Of a stretch of 5,517 bases of DNA, positions 1 through 4,563 are shown one piece after another (position 1 is the first letter of the stretch; every line of letters begins with the position of its first letter). The notes below the pieces were generated by a model. The model searched no databases and had not been told where the DNA came from. It saw only the letters and a list, made by a program, of their open reading frames with translations. The stretch comes from Actinomycetes bacterium (GTDB lineage Bacteria; Actinomycetota; Coriobacteriia; Coriobacteriales; Coriobacteriaceae), in contig JAEZNV010000051.1 of the NCBI GenBank assembly GCA_023441725.1, forward strand, positions 1-5,517, given 5' to 3'. A program made the position numbers and the translations under genes.

Positions 1-60
1 CGCATGCCGGCTGAACTGGTGAGATCCCAGTACCAACGGTTAGAGTCCGGATGAAAGAGG
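1..60 (+). promoter_or_regulatory. FMN riboswitch (RFN element), 3' part only
   Basis: This is the 3' end of the FMN-sensing RNA aptamer; its 5' half lies before the window. What is visible: a hairpin ACTGG (15-19) / CCAGT (27-31) with loop TGAGATC in the P5 place, then ACCAACGGTTAGAGTCCGG (32-50) and GATGAAAGAGG (50-60). These align by eye with the conserved RFN tail, of the type CCGAC-GGT-AGAGTC-GGATG-AGA. The next gene encodes a RibU-type riboflavin transporter, the classic partner of this riboswitch, which strongly supports the call. One departure is A at 35, where the family normally has G in CCGAC. Only about 11 bases separate the aptamer end from the ribU start, leaving no room for a terminator, so control is inferred to act on translation. 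Confidence 0.87.
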
Positions 61-69
61 CAGGTGATC
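57..69 (+). promoter_or_regulatory. ribU ribosome binding site, likely part of riboswitch P1
   Basis: GAGGCAGGTGATC closely matches the 16S anti-SD complement AGGAGGTGATC and sits directly before ATG 72, with AGG 62-64 seven bases upstream of the start. It decides the start: the earlier in-frame ATG at 51 lies inside the conserved riboswitch GGATG and has no such site. The same bases occupy the position of the 3' strand of the riboswitch closing stem P1, so folding of the aptamer around FMN could hide them. Confidence 0.7.
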
Positions 70-71
70 TT

Positions 72-662
72 ATGTCTGAACAGTCGCAGCATATCCATTT
101 TGAGAACACGAATAGGTGGAGCACCAAACAGCTCGTTACCATGGCGTTGATGTGCGCCCTGGGAGCGCTGTTTATGTATGTGCAGCTGCCCATCCTTCCT
201 TCGGCGCCGTTTTTGACGTATGACCCGTCGCTGGTGCCGGCGATGGTGTGTGGATTTGCGTATGGTCCTGGTGCCGGCACTGCCGTTGCCGCCATGGCGA
301 TCGTCATCCATGCGCTTACCACGGGTGACTGGGTCGGCGCGCTTATGAACTTGGTTGCCACGCTGGGCTATATTCTGCCTGCGGCTATCGTCTATCAGAA
401 GATGCACACCTACAAGGGTGCCGTGATTGGCCTGGCGCTCGGCGTCATTGCCGCTACGGCGCTGTCCATGGTCGCGAACCTGACCATCGGCGTTTGGTTC
501 TGGTATGGCTCGGCCGATGTGATTCTGCCGCTCATGCTTCCCGCCGTCTTGCCGTTTAACCTCATCAAGACCGTGCTCAACTCGGTGTTGACGCTGGTGG
601 TGTACAAGGCGGTCTCTAATCTCATCACGCCCAAGAAGGACCAGGTCAAAGGCCGCGCATGA
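72..662 (+). CDS. ribU: RibU, riboflavin-specific S component of ECF transporter
   Basis: This is the membrane substrate-binding subunit that captures riboflavin and, with the EcfA/EcfT module encoded next, imports it across the cytoplasmic membrane. The chosen start gives 196 residues, normal for the family. After a short polar N-terminus (1-17) come about six hydrophobic helices. TM1 (about 20-38) contains A25xxxA29, the small-residue pattern by which S components dock on EcfT. The RibU hallmark follows: PSAPFLTYDPS at 43-53, then VPAM..GFAYGP to 66. Near the C-terminus, PFNLIKTVLNS (161-171) is also typical. The FMN riboswitch directly upstream supports riboflavin as the substrate over other vitamins. 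The C-terminal tail is basic (PKKDQVKGR). The gene overlaps ecfA by ATGA. The family and substrate call is firm, though affinity and exact ligand (riboflavin or also FMN) cannot be read from the sequence. Confidence 0.9.
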   Translation: MSEQSQHIHFENTNRWSTKQLVTMALMCALGALFMYVQLPILPSAPFLTYDPSLVPAMVCGFAYGPGAGTAVAAMAIVIHALTTGDWVGALMNLVATLGYILPAAIVYQKMHTYKGAVIGLALGVIAATALSMVANLTIGVWFWYGSADVILPLMLPAVLPFNLIKTVLNSVLTLVVYKAVSNLITPKKDQVKGRA

Positions 663-2563
663 TTGAGTGTCGGGGCGTTTCCTTTAGCTATGACGGTGCT
701 GTACCGGCGCTCGATGGCATCGATCTGAACATCGAGGATGGCGAGTTTTTCTGCATCCTCGGCGGAAACGGGTCGGGCAAGTCTACGTTTGCCAAGCATT
801 TGAACGCGCTGCTGCAGCCCGATGCGGGAACGGTGTGCGTCAACGGCATGGACGCGTCCGATCCCGAGCTGGTCTACGATATCCGCTCGACTGCGGGCAT
901 GGTGTTCCAGAATCCCGACGACCAGCTTGTGGCGACGCTTGTCGAGGACGATGTTGCGTTTGGTCCCGAGAACTTAGGGGTCGAATCGGCCCAGATCGCG
1001 CAGCGCGTGCGCGAGGCGCTGAAGGCCGTGGGTCTGGTGGGCTTTGAGCGCCACGAGACCCACGCTCTCTCGGGCGGACAAAAGCAGCGCGTGGCGCTTG
1101 CCGGCGTGCTCGCCATGGAGCCGCGTGTGCTCATTTTGGACGAGGCGTCCTCGATGCTCGATCCGTGCGGGCGCAAGGGCCTTATGAAGGCCTGTCACGC
1201 GCTGCACGAACGCGGCATGACCATCGTGATGATTACGCACTTTATGGAAGAGGCCGCCGAGGCCGATCGTGTTGCTGTCTTCCAAGCGGGCCGCGTTGCC
1301 ATGCTCGGTACTCCCGAGGAGATCTTGACGCAGGCGGACGAACTCGCGCGGCTGAACCTGGATATGCCGGCATCGTGCTGTCTTGGCAGGGCGCTTCGCG
1401 CGAAGGGCGTGCCCATTTGCGCGAAGGTGCGCGAGGCGGATATGGTCGCCGATATAGCGCAGGCTTATGCCGAGCGGAGTAGGACAGGCATCGCCGGGCG
1501 GCCTTTCGCATCCGATCCTCGTATTCCCGACAACGTCTCCTCTGCGCTCGATGGCGCAGACGTGCCGGAGCCCGTCATCGAGATTTCGCACCTTTCGTAT
1601 AGCTATTCGCTGAGCGCCCGCGAGCGTCGCCGTTGGCATAAGCGCTCAGCCGCCGAGGGTGCATCGAACAAACAGGCCCTCTGGGGCAACGACCCTAGCA
1701 GCCCCTGGGCGTTGCGAAATGTGTCGTTAACGGTGCGTCGTGGCGAGTTCCTGGGCCTTGCGGGTCATACCGGTTCGGGTAAGTCGACGCTGGTTCAGCA
1801 TCTTAACGGTCTGATTCGTCCCCAGGAGGGTTCCGTTTACGCATTGGGGCTCGACCTGGCAAACAAGAAAGATGCCGCCGCGGTTAAGGCAAAGGTCGGC
1901 GTGGTGTTTCAGTATCCAGAGCGTCAGCTGTTTGCCGAGACCGTGGCACAGGACGTGGCATTTGGTCCGCGTAACCTTGGCTTGTCGCAGGCCGAGGTTG
2001 CCCGCCGCGTTGAGTCATCGCTGGCGCGCGCGGGCCTCGACCTGGCCACGGTGGGCGACAAGAGCCCCTTTGAGCTCTCGGGCGGGCAGCAGCGGCGCGT
2101 GGCGTTTGCTGGCGTGCTTGCCATGGAGCCCGAGGTCCTGGTACTCGATGAGCCCATGGCAGGGCTCGATCCGGCTGCGCGCAGGGATTTCCTAGGGCTC
2201 ATCGGTCGACTCCATCGCGAGGGCCTGACCGTTGTCATGGTTTCGCACAGCATGGATGATCTGGCAAATTGTTGTGACCGTATCGTTGTGATGAACGAGG
2301 GCGCCGTGTTTGCCGAGGGAACGCCCACGCAGGTTTTTGCGCGCGCGGATGAGCTCAAGTCGATCGGCCTGGGCGTTCCTGCCGCCCAGCGTATGGCGCT
2401 GGCGCTCGCGCAGGCCGGTGTGCCGCTCCGCTGCGACAAGCTTTATACGGTTGAGGCGCTGGCCGACGAGCTGGCCGGCTTGCTGCTGGGCTGTGCGGAC
2501 GGGCCTTTGGGGGCTCCGCGTCAGGCCGGTTCCAAGGCGCCCACGCGAGAGGAGGGCTGCTGA
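659..2563 (+). CDS. ecfA: Fused EcfA1-EcfA2 energy-coupling ATPase
   Basis: The 634-residue cytoplasmic protein holds both ABC ATPases of an ECF transporter in one chain. ATP binding and hydrolysis by the pair drive EcfT and the S component. Half 1: Walker A GGNGSGKST (35-43), Q-loop Q84 in FQNPDDQ, signature LSGGQ (137-141), Walker B LILDE with E162, D-loop SMLD (165-168), H-loop H194. The DEASSMLDPCGR form is EcfA1-like. Half 2: Walker A GHTGSGKST (369-377), Q-loop Q418 in FQYPERQLF, LSGGQ (473-477), Walker B LVLDE with E498, DEPMAGLDP, H530; this is EcfA2-like. All catalytic motifs are intact in both halves. A linker (about 240-305) and a basic, serine-rich insert (about 317-349) precede the second Walker A. 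The start at 659 overlaps the ribU stop (ATGA) with a weak AAAGG at 648-652, suggesting translational coupling. Most organisms encode the two ATPases as separate genes. Confidence 0.93.
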   Translation: MIECRGVSFSYDGAVPALDGIDLNIEDGEFFCILGGNGSGKSTFAKHLNALLQPDAGTVCVNGMDASDPELVYDIRSTAGMVFQNPDDQLVATLVEDDVAFGPENLGVESAQIAQRVREALKAVGLVGFERHETHALSGGQKQRVALAGVLAMEPRVLILDEASSMLDPCGRKGLMKACHALHERGMTIVMITHFMEEAAEADRVAVFQAGRVAMLGTPEEILTQADELARLNLDMPASCCLGRALRAKGVPICAKVREADMVADIAQAYAERSRTGIAGRPFASDPRIPDNVSSALDGADVPEPVIEISHLSYSYSLSARERRRWHKRSAAEGASNKQALWGNDPSSPWALRNVSLTVRRGEFLGLAGHTGSGKSTLVQHLNGLIRPQEGSVYALGLDLANKKDAAAVKAKVGVVFQYPERQLFAETVAQDVAFGPRNLGLSQAEVARRVESSLARAGLDLATVGDKSPFELSGGQQRRVAFAGVLAMEPEVLVLDEPMAGLDPAARRDFLGLIGRLHREGLTVVMVSHSMDDLANCCDRIVVMNEGAVFAEGTPTQVFARADELKSIGLGVPAAQRMALALAQAGVPLRCDKLYTVEALADELAGLLLGCADGPLGAPRQAGSKAPTREEGC

Positions 2564-3363
2564 TGGAGGCGTTCTCATTTGGCAGCTACTATCCCGGGGA
2601 TAGCGCGCTGCATCGCCTGGATCCGCGCACTAAGTTGTTCCTAGGTTTCGCATTTCTGATCACCGTGCTCACCGTTGGCGGCTTCGGCGGGCTGGTGCCG
2701 GTCGCAATGTTTGTCGTGCTGGTCTATGTCATGGCCCGGGTGCCGTTGCGTCGGGTCCTATCGTCGATGGCGCCATTGCTGGCGATTGTCGTGGTGGTCG
2801 CGTTGCTTAACCTGTTTTCCGACCAGAGTGGCCGCATCCTGTGGCAGCTTGGCTTTTTGCAGGTGAGCGAGGGCTCGCTGCGTTCTGCGGCGTTTACGGC
2901 GTGCCGCCTGACCCTGATGATGGCCGGCATGAGCGCCATTACACTCACCACGCCGACGCTCGATCTCACCGCAGGTTTTGAGCGTTTGCTCGCACCATTT
3001 GCGCGCGTGGGGCTTCCGGCGCACGAGCTCGGCATGATTATGGGTATCGCGCTGCGGTTTATACCGCAATTTGCCACCGAGATGAAACAGACGGCCGATG
3101 CGCAGGCAAGCCGCGGCGCGCGCGTGACGGGCGGTCCGCTCGGCGGTGTGTGCATGCTCGGCAGCGTGGCGATTCCGCTGTTCACCGGCGTGTTCCGTCA
3201 TGCCGAGACGCTTTCGGCCGCCATGGATGCGCGTTGTTATCACGGCGAGCAGGGGCGCACGCGTCTGCATGCGCTTACGTTTGGCCGCGGGGATGCACTG
3301 GCCGCGGTGGCGATGGCGCTGCTGGTGACATGCGTTGTCGTTATCAATCTTCAACTCTTCTAA
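2563..3363 (+). CDS. ecfT: EcfT transmembrane coupling protein of ECF transporter
   Basis: This is the integral membrane scaffold that joins the ATPase pair to the S component and transmits ATP-driven movement. Its 266 residues are the usual family length. The conserved N-terminal block YYPGDSALHRLDPRTKL is at 9-25. Hydrophobic helices lie at about 25-40, 43-58, 66-86, 109-130 and 246-264. The two arginine motifs on the long coupling helices, which dock in the ATPase grooves, are visible as ASRG (182-185) and ARC (223-225, in AMDARCYHG), following ALRFIPQF (163-170). The second reads Ala-Arg-Cys rather than the textbook Ala-Arg-Gly, with the key Arg kept. The start is set by AGGAGG at 2550-2555, seven bases upstream; its A is shared with the ecfA stop (TGATG). 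It belongs to the ribU-ecfA-ecfT operon and most likely serves RibU, possibly other S components too. Confidence 0.93.
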   Translation: MEAFSFGSYYPGDSALHRLDPRTKLFLGFAFLITVLTVGGFGGLVPVAMFVVLVYVMARVPLRRVLSSMAPLLAIVVVVALLNLFSDQSGRILWQLGFLQVSEGSLRSAAFTACRLTLMMAGMSAITLTTPTLDLTAGFERLLAPFARVGLPAHELGMIMGIALRFIPQFATEMKQTADAQASRGARVTGGPLGGVCMLGSVAIPLFTGVFRHAETLSAAMDARCYHGEQGRTRLHALTFGRGDALAAVAMALLVTCVVVINLQLF

Positions 3364-3376
3364 GCTCGATTCGAGC
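3364..3376. repeat. Perfect 13-base palindrome after ecfT
   Basis: GCTCGA-T-TCGAGC begins one base after the ecfT stop and ends five bases before the Shine-Dalgarno region of the next gene. As RNA it could form a 4-bp stem with a five-base loop. There is no T-run after it, so it does not look like a terminator. It could be a small protein-binding site, a processing or stabilising hairpin, or chance. Confidence 0.4.
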
Positions 3377-3393
3377 GCAAGAAAGGGGTCTCT

Positions 3394-3840
3394 ATGACCG
3401 ACATCGATCGCACGGCTCAGCTCGAGCGCGTCTGCTCGTATCTCAGGCGTATTCCGGCGTGGTATCTTGCCACGACCGATGCGAGCGACGGGCATCAGCC
3501 CCGCGTGAGGCCGTTTTCGTTTGCCATGGTCGATGACGGCAAGCTGTGGTTTTGCACGTCGCGCGACAAGGACGTGTGGGCGGAGTTGAGCGCGAATCCC
3601 AAGTTTGAGGTATCGGGCTGGAAGCCGGGGGAGTGCTGGATCGTGTTAACCGGTGAGGCCGCGCTCGAGGACGATGCAGTCGTGAGCGACAAGGTGCGTC
3701 AGGCGGGCTTTAGGCACATGGTGGGCATTGGCGAGCAACACGATAGCGCCAACGACGGCCGCCTTGCATTCTTCTCGGTCCGCAACATCGCCGCGCGATT
3801 CTGCGATATCGACGGCAGCGAAGAGCGCCTCGAGCTCTAA
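3394..3840 (+). CDS. Pyridoxamine 5'-phosphate oxidase-like split-barrel protein (first paralogue)
   Basis: This small 148-residue cytoplasmic protein belongs to the PNPOx-like split-barrel superfamily (COG5015-type by recognition). Members bind FMN or a related flavin, usually as dimers; the reaction here is unknown. Visible features are an N-terminal helix, then PAWYLATTD (21-29), the strand motif VRPFSFA (38-44), DGKLWFCTS (48-56), K59-DVW and NPKFE (68-72), and W82IVLTG with an acidic LEDD (91-94). VRPF plus the downstream T and K are the positions where family members usually hold the flavin phosphate. It is too short and divergent for true PdxH. The start ATG has AAAGGGG at 3382-3388. 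It lies 30 bases after ecfT with no clear terminator, so it may share the riboflavin-transport transcript; that context fits a flavin-using protein but does not prove it. It is paralogous to the next gene. Confidence 0.82.
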   Translation: MTDIDRTAQLERVCSYLRRIPAWYLATTDASDGHQPRVRPFSFAMVDDGKLWFCTSRDKDVWAELSANPKFEVSGWKPGECWIVLTGEAALEDDAVVSDKVRQAGFRHMVGIGEQHDSANDGRLAFFSVRNIAARFCDIDGSEERLEL

Positions 3841-3884
3841 TTTCCCAAATTGACTACCCATTGCAAAAAGACTGGTCAGGCGAC

Positions 3885-3890
3885 AGGAGG
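3885..3890 (+). promoter_or_regulatory. Ribosome binding site selecting a GTG start
   Basis: A perfect AGGAGG lies four bases before GTG 3895. The longer in-frame alternative, TTG at 3850, has only TTTCCCAAA before it and would add 15 residues that do not align with the upstream paralogue. GTG 3895 is therefore preferred, although the four-base spacing is a little short. Confidence 0.75.
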
Positions 3891-3894
3891 AAAC

Positions 3895-4305
3895 GTGGAC
3901 GGATTGAATACGGTGCTGGAGTATCTGACGTCGGTGCCTGCGTGGTATCTGGCGACGAGCGTGGACGGGCAGCCGCATGTGCGTCCGTTCTCGTTTGCGC
4001 AGATTCAGGACGGCAAGCTGTGGTTTGTGACAGCGCGCACCAAAGATGTGTGGCAGGAGCTTCTGCAAAACCAGCGCTTTGAGGCCACGAGTTGGTGGCC
4101 GGGCCATGGTTGGTTGATTCTGCGTGGGCGTGCGGGGCTGGAAGACCGGGCTTCGAGCGAAATGCGCGAGGCCGGATGGAAACATCTTGAGCGCTTGAGC
4201 GAGCACTATGAGGGGCCTAACGACCCCACGCTTGTTTTCTTTAGCGTCGAGGATCCCGAGGCTTTTATCTGCAATCACGACGAATGGGTGCCGGTCGAGC
4301 TCTAA
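3895..4305 (+). CDS. Pyridoxamine 5'-phosphate oxidase-like split-barrel protein (second paralogue)
   Basis: This 136-residue protein from the GTG start is a second member of the same flavin-binding split-barrel family. It aligns along its length with the upstream gene: PAWYLATS (15-22), VRPFSFA (29-35), DGKLWFVTA (39-47), K50-DVW, W73LILRG, LED, and the closing block FFSV. By hand alignment roughly half the residues are identical, with a three-residue deletion in the first loop and a shorter segment after LED. Differences concentrate in the SWWPGHGW stretch (66-73) and the C-terminus, which ends NHDEWVPVEL here, so substrates may differ. Both genes finish with the identical TCGAGCTCTAA. The 54-base gap from the first copy holds no promoter or terminator that I can support, so the two are probably co-transcribed. 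The function is not recognised beyond the family; F420 or haem binding, as in some relatives, is possible but has no specific support. Confidence 0.8.
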   Translation: MDGLNTVLEYLTSVPAWYLATSVDGQPHVRPFSFAQIQDGKLWFVTARTKDVWQELLQNQRFEATSWWPGHGWLILRGRAGLEDRASSEMREAGWKHLERLSEHYEGPNDPTLVFFSVEDPEAFICNHDEWVPVEL

Positions 4306-4341
4306 CCAGCTGGCTCATCCCAACAACTTGGTTTTTCGCAT

Positions 4342-4408
4342 GGGCGGGCCCCGTATTGCCTGACGCCGTTAGGAGCGCCGGGCAATACGGGGCCCGCTCT
4401 ATTTGTCA
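4342..4408 (+). terminator. Long hairpin, probable terminator of the riboflavin/PNPOx unit
   Basis: GCGGGCCCCGTATTGCC (4344-4360) pairs perfectly with GGCAATACGGGGCCCGC (4381-4397), a 17-bp stem. It extends outward by one G-U and one G-C pair. Inward it adds a wobble, one G-C pair, one A/C mismatch and CGC/GCG, closing on an eight-base loop (4367-4374). The following TCTATTTGTC is T-rich but not a clean run. It lies 36 bases after the last gene and before the arg promoter, where a terminator is expected. The stem is longer than a usual intrinsic terminator, so a dispersed intergenic repeat or a transcript-protecting hairpin is the alternative. The minus strand shows no T-run, so two-way termination is less likely. 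Confidence 0.65.
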
Positions 4409-4440
4409 ATTCCTTCAAGCGAATGTGTCGGGAATGTTTC

Positions 4441-4458
4441 AATGCATGAATATGCAAG
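4441..4458. promoter_or_regulatory. ARG box 1 (ArgR operator)
   Basis: AATGCATGAATATGCAAG contains the inverted repeat TGCAT/ATGCA centred at 4449/4450 and closely resembles the CATGAAT-type ARG box of ArgR/AhrC repressors. It lies about 105 bases upstream of argC, the usual first target of arginine repression. Confidence 0.75.
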
Positions 4459-4461
4459 CTA

Positions 4462-4479
4462 TTTACGTATTCATGCATC
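4462..4479. promoter_or_regulatory. ARG box 2 (ArgR operator), opposite orientation
   Basis: Read on the minus strand this is GATGCATGAATACGTAAA, matching box 1 at 14 of 18 positions, including an unbroken ATGCATGAATA. The boxes are three bases apart and their centres 21 bp apart, two helical turns, the arrangement in which one ArgR hexamer is known to grip a box pair on one DNA face. Confidence 0.72.
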
Positions 4480-4517
4480 TTTTGGTGCTAAAGTTTCAAC
4501 CCACTTCATAACGACCG

Positions 4518-4549
4518 CTGCGAAATGCGCATCGGTGCATAAATCGCAG
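4518..4549 (+). other. Leader hairpin beside the argC ribosome binding site
   Basis: CTGCGA (4518-4523) pairs with TCGCAG (4544-4549). After a small internal loop, ATGCGC (4525-4530) pairs with GGTGCAT bases 4535-4540 (one G-U), closing on the four-base loop ATCG. The stem ends two bases before the argC Shine-Dalgarno AAGGAG (4552-4557) and leaves it exposed. No T-run follows, so it is not a terminator. It also encloses a five-codon reading frame, ATG CGC ATC GGT GCA TAA (4525-4542), without a good ribosome site. The role is unknown; RNA stabilisation or translation tuning are possibilities. Confidence 0.5.
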
Positions 4550-4563
4550 GCAAGGAGTCTGAT

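Larger units (their letters stand above)
4437..4494 (+). promoter_or_regulatory. Candidate argC promoter
   Basis: Two weak sigma-70-like candidates overlap the ARG boxes. One is TTTCAA (4437-4442), 17 bases, TATTTA (4460-4465). The other is an extended -10, TGCTAAAGT (4486-4494), without a good -35. In the first, ARG box 1 fills the spacer and box 2 covers the region just after the -10; in the second, box 2 covers the -35 region. Either layout would let a bound repressor block RNA polymerase. The true start site cannot be decided by eye. Confidence 0.4.

Noticed and set aside
51..71. Earlier in-frame ATG at 51 as the ribU start
   Set aside because: It lies within the conserved GGATG of the riboswitch and has no Shine-Dalgarno, while ATG 72 has AGGTGATC directly before it.
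974..1639. 221-codon minus-strand frame within ecfA
   Set aside because: It runs opposite intact ABC ATPase motifs and its translation is low-complexity, Arg/His-rich, typical of antisense frames in GC-rich genes.
2758..3495. 245-codon minus-strand frame across ecfT
   Set aside because: It is antisense to a clear EcfT and runs into the next gene, with no family resemblance or plausible ribosome site.
3850..3894. TTG at 3850 as the start of the second PNPOx-like gene
   Set aside because: No ribosome site precedes it, and the added residues do not align with the paralogue; GTG 3895 follows a perfect AGGAGG.
4320..4336. CCAA-CAAC-TTGG followed by TTTTT as a terminator
   Set aside because: The stem is only four base pairs with two G-C pairs, too weak alone; the strong hairpin eight bases further on is the better terminator candidate.
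4284..4511. 75-codon + strand frame running through the intergenic region
   Set aside because: It overlaps the end of the second PNPOx-like gene in another frame and then reads through the hairpin and both ARG boxes; the translation looks like noncoding DNA.
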